Shown here: positions 42,826-54,298 of the stretch, one piece after another
Layout: each line of letters opens with the position of its first letter
Numbering within the stretch: the first letter of the stretch is position 1
Source: Phytoseiulus persimilis
Taxonomy: Eukaryota > Arthropoda > Arachnida > Mesostigmata > Phytoseiidae
Reading direction: 5' to 3'
NCBI GenBank assembly: GCA_037576195.1
Contig: CM075101.1
Span: 28,148,001-28,212,000 of the forward strand
Length of the DNA stretch: 64,000 nt
Program-made: the position numbers and the translations under genes
Notes under the pieces: model-generated
Seen by the model: the letters and a program-made list of their open reading frames with translations, nothing else
Told to the model about the DNA's origin: nothing
Databases searched by the model: none

Positions 42826-43660
42826 GGGCTCCCATTCTGATTATGAATAATATCCATATTGCTTGTATGTGATGATCAAATTGTCTATGATTATCAATCA
42901 TATCGAATACTGTGTATTTGATGACAGCGAATATTATTGAATATGATTATAGATTTCTAACGATGGTAATTGTAGTTATGATTATCGATCACAATCAAGG
43001 GCCGGGACCCCCGTAGCCGCCTTTTAGTAGCCGCCATCTCGATGCCTTCTATCGAGAAGACATGGTCCAAGCGCATAGCTCCAGCCGACCAGACGTACAC
43101 CCTGATCGAGTTCAGGGAGCACATCTATGCACGCAAGGCGCCGAGCGCTCTGGGTCCAAAGCGTACGGAGATCGACCCCTGTCGGGATCGGGACTCTCCA
43201 AGAGAGCAACAGCGACCGGAACAACATGCACGGGTTGAGACAATCGTGACCTGCTACAGCAATTATCCCCTTGAGGATCCGACAGGGCCGGACAAGTTTC
43301 TATCAATTGCGGTGATCTCTAGACAGTTGAATCTGCAGCCGGCAGTCAGCGAAGCGTCGGAGCAGCTCTTTTCATGTGTAACGTGTAACCATGAAGACTT
43401 CCTTGGTTCGCTATCATTTCTCAAGGTTCCAGCAGTTTGACTTGGAGCCAGAGGAAGCATTTCGAGTATGATCGTCTCTGTCATCGCCCCGGTTCCCCCG
43501 AAACCTCATGTGCGTGTCACTCATCCGGCTGGTGTTCATGTATGCTGGAAATAATCATCCTTATAACTCGTATATGATCAATATTCATGATTAATATGTT
43601 ATACTTCAAAAGTTATAACTTGATAATGACTATTGATCATGAATCATGATCATGAAAACG
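42826..43660. repeat. Two AT-rich ATGATCA-type blocks flanking a GC-rich frame
   Basis: Blocks at about 42838-42992 and 43549-43662 are rich in overlapping words such as ATGATCA, TGATTAT and AATATTGA, several of them palindromic. Between them the composition turns GC-rich, and a 132-codon plus-strand frame (43042-43440) runs without recognisable homology. The blocks are neither clear direct nor clear inverted copies of one another. Confidence 0.4.
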
Positions 43661-43740
43661 ATCATGCCCAACTCTGGATTGCCAAAGCAGAACCTCTCAG
43701 TCAGCTGGCTGCAGTACTCTGAACCGCCGTCGTATGATTC

Positions 43741-44655
43741 TCACATGCGAAGTGCTAAAAGAAACGCGTAGCATTCCGTACTCGGGTCTCCTTGAAATTC
43801 TGGAACTCTTTGAGACAACTCTTTCAACGGCTCCACTGGCGAGATGCTCGGTTGAGCGAGTGCATGGTTATGCTTGATCGGGCTCGAATCGCATCGTGCT
43901 TCTCCGCCCAGGAATCGGATTCGCAAAGCGGTCAAGGCTGCACGACTTCTGGTACTTCTTCTTCCGATGGCTAGAGTGCGCTCGTCCCACGCTTGCCCAT
44001 GATCGCCTTCGTAATCAGTTGTCCGAGGGGACCCATGTCCATTGAATCTACTTATGATCGATACGTCTCCTTCAAATCGTCTCGGAACTGTCTTCCCACT
44101 CGCCATGTCGACGGTGTAGATCCAAATGATGCTTGACCCCGAAACACCGATCTCAGTGACAACCGGTCCCATGGAAACAAACAGTTGATAGGAAGCGCGG
44201 ACCGAGCGGTGGTTCTGAGCGACATAGCAGCGAAGCATTACTTTGGGTGGTTTCAGTTTCCCTGCGGCCATTTCACGGTCCGGCGTAACACGTGAACCGT
44301 ACCCGGTTGAATCTGAGCCTACGTTCGAACCGTTGGCGACTTCCATGGAGTGTTTGCCGAGGAGATTACGAAAACAGACCTTTTCATTGCTGTCGAAGTC
44401 ACTCAACCGGTCTTGAGGTGAAGTCCGATGAACTGGAGGGTGAAGAGGGACATTGAATCCACACGAGGGTCCTGGAGAGCTCCCCTCGGAGTCGTCCTTG
44501 ATTGCGTTCATCCGAATCTTCTCTACCCCGACTACCTTCCTTGGAGACGGGACAGTTAAACGGACGACGTAGCCTCTGGCTCCAGCACGGATGTACGCTG
44601 TGCATAAATCGTGCGGATCACTCGATGGCGTCGCCGATCCATTTTGGCTCCTCAA
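43741..44655 (-). other. 304-codon open frame of unknown status
   Basis: This is the longest frame in the window without a recognised domain. It has no signal peptide, no Cys pattern and no repeats, and its composition (many Ser, Arg, Gly, Pro) resembles chance frames. Its length is near the limit of what chance would give in 64 kb. No poly(A) signal or splice context supports it. Confidence 0.2.
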
Positions 44656-44759
44656 GTTTCAACCTCGATCTTCGAGCCATCTTCACGAGGATCATACTCA
44701 ATTGATTAGGCCGTGTACTTGAATTAAGGAACGGATTTGTGCTTTTTGAACATAATGAC

Positions 44760-44765
44760 TTTATT
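44760..44765 (-). terminator. AATAAA, possible poly(A) signal of the Fer2-like gene
   Basis: This reverse-strand AATAAA lies 535 nt beyond the Fer2-like stop codon, with no other gene between, so it may end that transcript. Confidence 0.4.
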
Positions 44766-45299
44766 TCCAGATTGTTTCTGTCTTTCTCCCTATGTGTACA
44801 AAATTTCTGAATTCCGTCCAAAGAGTGTATCTCGAGTGTGCACTCCAACGGAACTACGATTCATTGAACTGAACAAAATCCTCCTCTCAACCTAGAACTA
44901 AACTGAGTTATTTCGGAAATAATGTTCCGGTTGTTGAATTGCACTTCTTGTTCAGGAATCGCCGTCGAAATGGTATTCTGCATTTTCGCGTGTGACTGGA
45001 CGCGACTTCCAGAGTTGCGCCAACTCATAGATCGTTGACTCAAGAGGATGCTTCTTCCCGATCACTTTCGCGTTACAGTGTCCCATTCGTCAAAGGCCAA
45101 ACCGTTGGTGCCGGTTGGTTTGTTGAAGGTCGTGAGTTGATTCAGCAAATATCCGCATTTGTGGTAACGGGGATCCTGGTCCAAGTTTCTTCCTCTGGAT
45201 CCCGTGATGAGGTTCAAAGATGGCAACACCTTCATTGATCCCGCTGCGTGCCTATGTCGAAGTTTTCCCCACTGTTTCCCATGGTTAACGAGTGCACAG

Positions 45300-46566
45300 C
45301 TACATGTGTGGTGGAGGCATGTGTCTCAGATGGTGGGGGCCCACAGGTCCCCCCATGTTGGGAGGTGGTATACCGTCGGGAGATGTTAGGGACAGGGAGG
45401 AAAACGCCCTGCTTCGGTTCGCTGGGGTAACGCCGAGGTTCTCCCAGTTTATCCACGAAAGTCGAGCAGTGAGGTCTGCAAAGAGTGGTTGTCAGTTGTC
45501 TGGTCCCTTGCGGTGAGGGTTACCTAGCTCGAAGAATCCAACGAAGCATTATCTAGACCCCGCTCTCGCTCTGGTTTTCCCGGGCTGCCATCTCAATCGT
45601 TCTTTCGCGCACTCGTTGTTTCCTCCAGGACCCATGGGCTTGGGAGCGCTGCTGCGCGAGACAGGATCACGTGCGCGCCTGCGGGTGATGGCTCAGCTCG
45701 CGGGGCAAATAGCTTTCATTGAAACCACCGAGGGGTAGAGAATAGCATCAGACGCTAAGCGAGCTGCAAAACTTCAGCTGCAGCCAACGCAGCACTCGAT
45801 GCTGACTGAGTTGGAGCCAGCCAGCCATTTACTTACCACTGGTATTCCACTCGTGCGAGTGTTCACCCCGAATTTCGCCGCGAAGGCATTTTTCGATGTG
45901 AGTGAATGGATCATAGTTCGAAGTCAACACCTCCTTCAGCAGCGCGATGTAGGCGATTGCCAACCGGAGCGTGTCGATCTTCGAAAGACGTTTCTCGAAC
46001 GGGAACGTAGGCACGTGGCAGCGGAGCTCTTCGAAGGCGCTGTAAGCACCATTCGTGAGTCGGAGCTCATAAGGTTTGGGCGGCATGCAGCAATGGTCGT
46101 CCACTGGATTTACCTGTTGATGCTCATCATGCGTTTCCTTTCCCGAATATTTGCAGCCCTTCTTTGAACCTTATAAGGTCCACTAGAAGGATATTCATGC
46201 GGGTAGAAACTCTGCGACGGAGGACTCGAGCTAGGAGCCCCGAGAGGGCCCAGATTGCCCTGTCCCACACCACAGACTGTACCCGGGGATACCTGCGGTC
46301 CGGAAGGTTGGTTTGAGTGACACCGTTCTCGGCAAACTTCACTGTTAAAGTAAGGATCGGACGACTGGTCTACTTACGACACCGTGAGCACCGTCCAGGG
46401 AGACAGTTACGTTGCTGTCATGTGAGTTTTGTGACTGACTTGGTGTTTGTCCTGACGAAGATGCGCTGGAGCTTGAGCCGAGCGGTGAGCTGATGCCCCC
46501 TGAGCTGAACAGTTCTCCTAGAGAACCTCCCTGCATGTATCCGTACGGTGAAGCGGCTCCTGACAT
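45300..46566 (-). CDS. Fer2: Fer2-like bHLH transcription factor, four exons
   Basis: Exons in order are 46566-46378, 46292-46114, 46039-45837 and 45475-45300 (248 aa). Introns are 85, 74 and 361 nt and all joins are in phase. The basic region [17 protein letters not shown] is completed across intron 2, whose splice makes the Ser. It runs straight into [20 protein letters not shown] and [18 protein letters not shown], a class A bHLH of the Fer/PTF1 group. The segment EKCLRGEI...EWNTSD and, after intron 3, [15 protein letters not shown] are characteristic of insect Fer2. The N-terminus is rich in Ser, Gly and Pro; the C-terminus ends in a Pro/His/Met-rich stretch. In flies Fer2 is needed in dopaminergic and clock neurons. 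It would act as a heterodimer with an E protein such as Daughterless. Exon 1's ATG is the first in frame; no TATA box was found. Confidence 0.85.
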
Positions 46567-49500
46567 TGTTGACCTTCTCCCGAGTCAAGGGGCAGCTCAA
46601 CTCAAGCTCCGGTGGATATGCGCACGAAACAAACTCCTAAACTCGCGTTACTCCTGGACGGAGTCGGAATCCTTGGATATCCGATCACGCTGACAAACAA
46701 TGGGAAAGGAGTTCCCGATTCCTCAGATCTAGGCCGGATCTCTTGCGGACACTAACTTGAATAGGTTGAAAGACCTTTTTTGGCCCGCACAGATCCGGAT
46801 CTCAGAGACCAAAAACCAAAAAGAGCTTCCAACTTCTATTCGCGTAATGTTGCAAGCTCACATGTTTCCTCAGAGCCGCCGGACTTGGATGTGCAAGGAG
46901 CCGTACTTTGCTCGGCCGCCTGTCAAATGCACTCGGGTTGTAGCACCGCCCTTGCGAGTCCCACCCACAGGAAGCTCCTCCCAGAGCAGCACTCCATTTG
47001 GGACGAGGAGCCATTTTTTGAGGCTCGACTGGTTCCGAAGTGAGGAACGCAACCCGATTGCAGCAAGCAATGACTGAATCCAGTGTGCGTTCAGGGTCCC
47101 CAGAAAAACTGCGGCAGCAGGTCTTCCAGAAGTGGTGGTGAAACTGAGAAACTCCATCAAAAGACGGATCCCGTAGGCGTTCGACAAGGAGTCGCTACGC
47201 GACGTAGTGGTTCCTCTGAGAGCGCGCATTCCTCACCCAACTCCTGGTTATCTCGGCGCAGGAATTCCACTTCGAATCAGGAGCCTGCTCTCGACCCTGC
47301 TGTTAAGTGCTTGGCGTGGGAACTTACTTATCAGTTCGGGAGAACCCGCTCGAGCGACATGTGAGCGGCTCTTCGCGCGAACTCGAGAGACGGGAGTGGG
47401 CAATCTTTTCCCTTTTCGCGACTTGCACTGGTTCAGTATCCTCTCCTAGGGGCCCACTGGATGACCTGAAATGGCTTCATAAGGAATGAGGTACTGGCTC
47501 CCCGGTCCGTAACACTTGAGGTGGCCTAGCAGACAATCCACAATGTCCTCAACCTATCTCAGAAGTACCGGAGGGCAAGAGTTCCATTTCCATGAGACGG
47601 CGATGATTTAGTCATGACTTGCGCGTCTGAGCAGGTTCGAGTTGGCCACGCCGTTGCGGATCATTGTCCGCAAGGAGACAGGAGTATCATAACTTCGCCG
47701 CGTCTTAGTGGATGCCGTTACAGCATTCGCGCATTTACCACATTCATGGGCCAGGTATCGAAGGGATATGTTCATCGTGTGCTGTTTTGCCGGGCGTCAG
47801 CGCTGCTCGTGTTTCGGGCGCCACGCCGCGTGATTAGCCGGAAGAGACTAGTGTTTGGGTGTTCGGATATCGGAGCCGCCGGTTCAGCGCCAACTCTCGA
47901 CAGCGCCAGGTAGGAACCTAACATACTGCCGCGTCTGCGTAGTTTCCCATTATATGCACTCTCCAAATATATAATGCAGCGGATGTGAGAAAAATATAAG
48001 TCGGGCGCCTCTGTTGGCCGAGGCGCGTTCCATATTTGGTTTGACGAACATAGAGTAGGGCACTTCAAGATGCCACGGTGACGCGGTTCTTATAACACAT
48101 ACCGCCTCATGTAGTCGAAACAACACTGTCGCCAGCAGAACGCTCGAGTGTCGGAGGTTCTGCGCCGAGAGCAGCCTACGCGGTTCCCGGCCCCTTCAGG
48201 TGGGGATCTCCGAGCTGCAAGAATTATTATCTGAGGCCGACGAAGCTCCGCACCTACGAAACAAAAGTTAGAGGAGCCGGAGGATTCGGTAAAGGACGGG
48301 ATTCCAGGCGATACAAGAGAACGTTTGCTCCATATGATGTCGATGACGAAACAGCGGACAGAGAACATATAGGCCGAGGAAGCCAACCCTGCCCTGGGCC
48401 ATTCTCTTGTTGAGCATATGCGGCGCAGAATTCTGAGATGCCTAACCTCTCAAAGCGAGCACAGAAGTGGAACATCGGTACCAAATGACGGAACCACGGA
48501 CGTCAGACTCGACTCTCAAACGATGTTGACTGCTTGGAAACCCGTCCCGTGACGTGCTTGAGCTTTCGTGGGTGTATTCAGGCCGGATGAATTAAAGTGC
48601 AGCGGACCATGATTCGCTACACAAGTTTCTGAATAAGTTCCTTAACTGGCACACGAACGGAGCTCATTGATCATGCAGAGAATATCGAAAATGATTCTCA
48701 AACTCGGGCGGCATGGAGAGGGTCTTGCTTGAGGCCCCTCCCGAAGTGTAATTATTCAAAGACCCCTGGAGATCCAGCGACCTCAGTTGAGAACCTCCGC
48801 CGTTCTCGAGAGGAAACAATACACTTTTCCTTCACGTGGGGCAGAGAAATGCCCTACGCGTCCGAAGACAGACGGAAAACTAATTTAGTTCCTGATTTCA
48901 TCGAGAGTTTTCGCTCGAAGTCGACTCCCCACATCACGGTTCTGACACCTGCCTCGACCGTAATACAGGCGCCGCAGAGTTCCCATGGAGTACCTGAATG
49001 AAAACTAGGACTTTTGTTCAGGACACAGGTTTGGTGAGCGGAGTCTGATACGTCGGGTCGATCATCTCTGGGACTGGAGAGTTCGCCGTGCGTAGACAGG
49101 ATAGCTCCGAAAGTTTTGATCCGAGACGTCGGCCTCAGTCGAAAACGGCCATTATTTGCCATTCCCCGGTAAGTGTTACTTCGACAGCCCGGCTCTCGCA
49201 CGGATCAAGATCTTCAGAATAGATCCCGCACGCCTCGAGTCTATAGTGGTTTCGAAAGTGAGTCGGCATTTTCATTGAAGATCGAGTCCATTTAGGACAC
49301 CGCGATCGCAACGGCTCCCTCCGAATGAGGACGCGATGTACCTCATCACACCGCTGTGATTCATCCTTGGTCTCTGACGAATGAAATGAAACGGCCTCTT
49401 CCGTTTTGGTCAATGAGGGCCGCTCTCAGATGTTTTTCTAGTGATTTCGAACGGAACCTTGCCTGCTCTTCCCAAGATCTAGTGGAGTCTGAGCTTCCCA

Positions 49501-49955
49501 GTTCCTGTGATACGATGTGAACGGATATTCTGTCCGCAGTGCAGCCGTACTTCTTCCCTCTCTCCAGTTGACGTCGAACCTTCGAGGACAATCCGCCCTT
49601 GAAATACGACTGGAAGCTCGGAGAGAGCCTTTGCTCGTCCGTCGCTGCTCCCCCGGCTCGAAACAAGAGCTGCCCCATTCGAACGAGGCCGTAAACAAAT
49701 CCCAGCCACGATTCCGTACTCCAGGTCACACTAGGGTCACGAGCCATCAGTTTATTCCGAGTCAGCAGTCGCTGTCTCGACACTCATCAATATGTCAGCA
49801 TCACAGAGCCAAGCTCTGTGACGATCTCTTTCATGCTAAGGTTCTTTCACTCAGGTGCCTTGTATTTAGCTCCAACGGAGGATGCACCTCTCCGAGTTCC
49901 TCATTCCATCGTCCTCGACAGAATAAGGACGCTCCGATTCCTGACTAGAGAGCCC
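46567..49955. other. 3.4-kb stretch without a supported gene
   Basis: Frames up to 140 codons (49361-49783 reverse, 46870-47229 reverse) lack domains and signal peptides. A short GC palindrome lies near 48004-48030 (GGGCGCCTC...GAGGCGCG). The Fer2-like promoter should lie at the left edge. Confidence 0.4.
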
Positions 49956-49959
49956 CCTC

Positions 49960-49965
49960 TTTATT
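49960..49965 (-). terminator. AATAAA poly(A) signal of the lysozyme-like gene
   Basis: Reverse-strand AATAAA about 140 nt past the stop codon of the lysozyme-like gene. Confidence 0.65.
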
Positions 49966-50103
49966 CAAAGGAAAAGCGTCGACTCCTGAACAACGCACAG
50001 AAGTGCAACGAAACAACTGGGATCTCCGGTCGCGGAAGTCGTTAATGCAGTTTCAACTCACTGCTGGAAGGGTTCGATGGGTACTTTCCAAGCCATTATA
50101 GTA

Positions 50104-50547
50104 TCAGGGATCAATGCCACAGTCCTTGATGTAACTCGAGATGTTTGGGTTCAGGAAACAGTTATTGTACCAGTTTCTCCAGAAACGGAAGCCATGCAGA
50201 GAGACAGCGATCCCGGCGCACTCGACGTCGTCTCTTATGTTGTCGTCTTTGAATGCTGAGCACAATCGATGACAGGTGCCGACGCGGCCACGAGGTGGAT
50301 AACTTTCCAAGCAGTAGTATTTCGAGGGAAACTGGAATATTCCTACAGATTGCTGAGCGTTTTGACGAATCACGACTTTGCTTGTGTTGAATCCAGAAAC
50401 ATAAGCGGCTATGCACACCAACTGTTTCACGTTCCAGGCATCTTTATACGGAGTGTGCGTTGCGATTTTTTGAGCGAGCTCGCAGCGTTCAACTAGCCGA
50501 CAAACAACGGAGGCTGAGATGAATGTGGCCAGAACTAGGCGAAACAT
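50104..50547 (-). CDS. C-type-lysozyme-like secreted protein lacking both catalytic acids
   Basis: The 147-residue product begins with a hydrophobic signal peptide (to about residue 16-19). It then follows glycoside hydrolase family 22: ERCELAQKI, LVCIAAYVSGFNTS, QSVGIFQFPSKYYC, GTCHRLCSAF, DDNIRDDVECAG, FWRNWYNNC and DCGIDP. All eight conserved Cys are present (22, 45, 75-80 region, two in GTCHRLC, VEC, NNC, DCG). The two acidic residues that cleave peptidoglycan are gone: Val50 stands where Glu35 of hen lysozyme should be, and Ser67 where Asp52 should be. It is thus a lysozyme fold without hydrolase activity, like alpha-lactalbumin or the sperm lysozyme-like proteins. It may bind glycans or serve as an opsonin. 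It is single-exon, unlike many animal lysozyme genes. A TATA box, a repeat-bearing 5' UTR and a poly(A) signal surround it. Confidence 0.9.
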   Translation of the reverse strand: MFRLVLATFISASVVCRLVERCELAQKIATHTPYKDAWNVKQLVCIAAYVSGFNTSKVVIRQNAQQSVGIFQFPSKYYCLESYPPRGRVGTCHRLCSAFKDDNIRDDVECAGIAVSLHGFRFWRNWYNNCFLNPNISSYIKDCGIDP

Positions 50548-50647
50548 GACGATCGCTTCGAGGTCGGGGTCCGAATGCGAACTGAGGTCTTCATCCGACT
50601 TGAGACTTCACGAGAAGACCGACTCCGTGCTTGCTTTCTTGTCGCAA

Positions 50648-50696
50648 CTGACCGACTGACTGACTGACTGACCGGCGGACCGACCGACAGACAGAC
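50648..50696. repeat. GACT/GACC/GACA tetranucleotide repeat in the lysozyme-like 5' leader
   Basis: About twelve tandem tetranucleotides drift from GACT through GACC to GACA across 49 bp. They lie between the TATA box and the ATG of the lysozyme-like gene, so most of them fall in its predicted 5' UTR. Confidence 0.8.
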
Positions 50697-50710
50697 AACG
50701 GAACGGCAAG

Positions 50711-50717
50711 CTTTATA
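50711..50717 (-). promoter_or_regulatory. TATA box of the lysozyme-like gene
   Basis: The reverse strand reads TATAAAG 164 nt upstream of the ATG, giving a 5' UTR of roughly 130 nt. Confidence 0.6.
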
Positions 50718-50921
50718 CGAACGCAACAAGTGGTGGTCACAACACAGCAGCGATTGTTTTCAATTATTGTCAATCGAGCCCACGGCATGTACTGGGGGCG
50801 AGATAACTCGGTGAAGGATAAGTCGAGAATCACTTATGGTTCATAATTATTCGTCTACGGTGCTCCATCTGAAACACTGCGGAATTCATGTGATGATAAT
50901 AATTGTATACACCGAGGAATT

Positions 50922-51179
50922 CTAGCCGATACCGACTAGATTAGAAGCCTCAGGTAAGGAGCCGCTGACCGCCGCACTGTAGCCTTTCTGGACCTCGGCG
51001 GACACACGCTGAAACAGAAACTCCGAGGCTCTTCTGTCTCCCGTAACCACTTCAATCCGCCTTCCGAGGTCTTTGAGGAACGTCTGCGTTGAGCTTCCCA
51101 CTATACCGAGGGTCTCTAACGCTGTAGGCTGGACAATGAAACGGGAGTCCAGCTCTCTGTATTTCGACATCTTACTCAT
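50922..51179 (-). pseudogene. Short retrotransposon-type C-terminal fragment
   Basis: The 85-codon frame includes RFIVQPTALETLGIVGSS, LKDLGRRIEVVTGDRRAS and FLFQRVSAEVQKG. This ordered pattern (LALETLG, LGRRI, TGD-R, FLFQR-S--VQ) is one I associate with the tail of many metazoan retroelement polyproteins. No polymerase precedes it within the window. I take it for a fragment, but a small chimeric gene is possible. Confidence 0.45.
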
Positions 51180-53520
51180 GATTCATATTAATTGTTTCAT
51201 TTACACACGCGTAGGCGTGAACACGAATATGACTCCCGAGCATAAATAAACTCTCCAGCTCTTTTCCATGCATCCGATTCAATTCAACTGTCCGGGATCT
51301 CATCTTCAAGACAGAGAAGAATCTAACGCATGTGACCTCGTACATCCTCATTCTTAACAACAGCTCCGTGTGTCCCTCTCCATCAGTGCCGCAGGTGGCA
51401 CCCTTCAATCACAGAATATATTGGCGAGTGCATGGATAGATCGAAGAATGAAGTTCCAAAGTCGAGGGAATCGGAACGATTCGTCAACCACTCCATTCAT
51501 TCATCTGCCACATCAATAGATGGAGGGTGTGCAATGATTATTGCCTGAACCTGAAACGCGATAGATCAAGGTCAGCGTACCACGATTCGTTCTGCGATGA
51601 TGAGTATGGAGGGTTCAGTTTCCGATGCATCACAAAGCGCCATTTGGTGCTGAACATCAAGTAACGGCGGACGACGAAGGAGTACGGAGCCGGAACTGCG
51701 TTAGCTGACTTTCTTAGAAAGCCTCGAGAAATGCCGTTTTTCTTTTTCCGAACTTTTCGAAAACTGAATCGCTCCACTTCGCATTGGTTTCATTGGATGC
51801 GGCAAAGGATTAGTCACCTTCACTAGAGAAATGGCGAGGATCGGTCCGAAGCTCGAAATCGGCGACCGTTCGCATCAGCATCACAGAAATCACTGGTCTG
51901 TTGACAAAATCTTGTCTTCCATGCAATATCCTCGAGAAAGCCGAGCTCTGAAAATTCTCCGATGAAAAAGGTTCTCAGATCTGTTCAAACTACCTGACAA
52001 TGGAGTTGACATTTTTTTCGCACGAAAATGGTGCTCATTCAGTTCGTCCCTCCAAGAAGAAAAACTGCAAAAGCTCACATTTCCGGCGAGATTTAAAGTG
52101 GTCGGTTCGACCCTCCATGGTCACACTTAAGTACCCACAGTCAGTAAAGCACAGGGAAACTCCTCATACTGTCAGCTATCGATCTCAAAAAGCCAATTTT
52201 CCACCGATAAATGAGCAGAAGCAGGAAGGGTAAGAAAATTCCTGACTCACGTCGAGCACCCTCTAGTTCTTTTCGAAGGACTCCGTCGGGAAATTCGTCA
52301 CTCCATCATCCCCCTTTGTGTCCTTTCGAGGGTTTGAATAGTTAGTTGGGAGCCTCTACTTCTTCCGATAGTCAGCGCTAGCGCTCGCATTTGGTGCGAC
52401 GGGATCAAAGGCAGAAAAGTGACACGCGAGGACTAAGAAAAGCTCCCGCAGTAAGCGCACAAGAAGACATGCACTATATTAAAATCGACCTTTCTTGGGC
52501 AGACTCAGCGAATGAGAGGCATCTTCGATTTCCGATTATTCTCCTCTGGAAACACGCGTCCCATTCACAGCCGTAAACGATGGATCGCTGGGGCGAGTTT
52601 GAAAAGTGGTACGTGGTGTCCCGGGCGTCGCGTTGACTCCGAAAATTCCGCCAGATCGGTCGATCATTCCCAGGGCGACCGTCTTATCGATTTTGGGTGC
52701 CTGAGTTTCCCATATCTAGTTTCCATAATTTGTCACGATTCCAGGAAGAGAAACATGGAGGTCGACGATGAAAGAAGTGGTGCGACAGTGGGGGTGAGAC
52801 AGGATGAATACCAATGATGAAGAACGCCGAAACAGAGTTTCTCAGAGCGCTGGAAAACGTCGCTGTGGGCTGTAATCTCTCCGTATGGATACGAATACAT
52901 GTTCCGGATACGCTATGGATGCCAGCGTGGAGCTCGGGAGGTTGTATGTTGGGGTATCACGCTCTTCACCGACGAATCGTCATGAGGACGTTTGGGTTAG
53001 ACTGTCGTTCGCTTGGGCCGTGGAGGAGTGATCGGAACAAGTCTGACAGTGCTAGCGCGATTGTGAATTGCAGACCAACATTCATGTTGCCGTCCATTCG
53101 TATTGTGATGAGTAGAGATAGGGGTTTCAGGCATCCAAAAAGTCGGAAAAAGGCAGGCAGAAATGCGTTGAAGATCTCGGGAAAATGCACTGAAAATCAC
53201 TGAAATAGGCACCAAAAATTTCGGGAATGGGTGGCGAAAACCTGCGTGATTCGGGGAAGTCGCCATACCCTGATGTTGTTCGTGTAACTCGAGCTTCGCG
53301 GTCCTGAAGCTCCTCATAAGACATCGGGTCCTGTCTCACAAAGTACGGGAATTCTCAACCTTGGAAGCATCGAGCATGGATGTAAAAGTCTCCAAGTGGA
53401 ACTGTTCAGAACAGTGAGGTGGACAAAAGCGTTCTTCATCATTTCACTCAGAGACTTTTTCGTCGATACTCAAAGCTCCTAGGGCTGAGAATTCCCGCAC
53501 TCTTTGAGACGAAAATCGAT
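51180..53520. other. 2.3-kb stretch without a supported gene
   Basis: Frames are short on both strands. A reverse frame at 51538-51777 ends with a Phe/Arg-rich RFRFRQ but has no signal peptide and no amidation site. Around 53130-53250 short TTTCCGA/TTTTGG-type words recur. Confidence 0.4.
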
Positions 53521-53522
53521 GT

Positions 53523-54243
53523 CTACTCTTCATTGCACACCGGAACCATGTGAAGTTTTGCATTGTCCGGAGTCAAACGATATCTGCTGTCGGATAGCAG
53601 AGACTTATTGCGGGAAAACGACCGCCCCGCGTCCGCACCTAGTGGAGGGGCGTATTTGAACGACGCGAGGTCAACTGGCAAGAAATCCGGGAAATCGGCG
53701 CTCATATCATCCCCTTAACGCGCCAGCTGGATCCGACGAATGACGCTATAGCCTGAACTTCGCCGTTCGATTCGCAGTGCTGAATCTCGACAGAGTTCAA
53801 ACCGACTAGCTTTTCGTTGATCAAATCTCCCAGTGGTCCAACGGCTTCGGAAAGTTTCCTCTTCGCGTTTTCGAAGACTTCGATGGTAGTGGTCACCGAC
53901 TGCTGAGCGCAGTCTAGTCATTCCATGGAGTCCGGTGACATCGGGAAGTGTGTGGCGACACCAACTTGGATTTCAGGGATGATGAAGGAGCTCTGACGAA
54001 AATTTTCTTCACGTTCGCGACGAGACCATCGACTTCAGGAGACTATACGCGGATCTCTTCAAGAAGGCGCTGCAAAGCATGGGCAAGACAGGTCACATGG
54101 ACAATTTCTGGAAGAATTTCGCTCAGTCCAGCCCCTGCCTTCTTCATATACGGAGCTGCATCACTCACAAAGAGGAGCACTCTCTCGTGCCTCACACCAT
54201 CGGGCCAGAGAAGATCTGGATGAGGAATGGATGCTTGCTCAAA
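53523..54243 (-). pseudogene. hAT-type transposase, C-terminal half, decayed
   Basis: Read on the reverse strand with frame changes, the order is that of hAT transposases. First RVLLFVSDAAPYMKKAGAGL, then EIVHVTCLAHALQRLLEEIR and KKIFVRAPSSSLKSKL. Then a 64-codon piece (53896-53702: VFENAKRKLSEAVGPLGDLI). Last the dimerisation block FKYAPP...ERSFSRNKSLLSDSRYRLTP, here written GRSFSRNKS. In-frame stops (after EEIRV and after KGMI) and a shift near 53935 break it. No N-terminal BED finger was found and the ends are not defined. It borders the LINE at 54.3 kb. Confidence 0.7.
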
Positions 54244-54298
54244 AATTCAGACTTCCGATGATTGAGTTCACAACAGATTGTCCTTTCGCATCAGTTGT

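Noticed and set aside
51538..51777. Neuropeptide-like precursor ending in RFRFRQ
   Set aside because: There is no signal peptide, no Gly amidation donor and no dibasic-flanked repeats.
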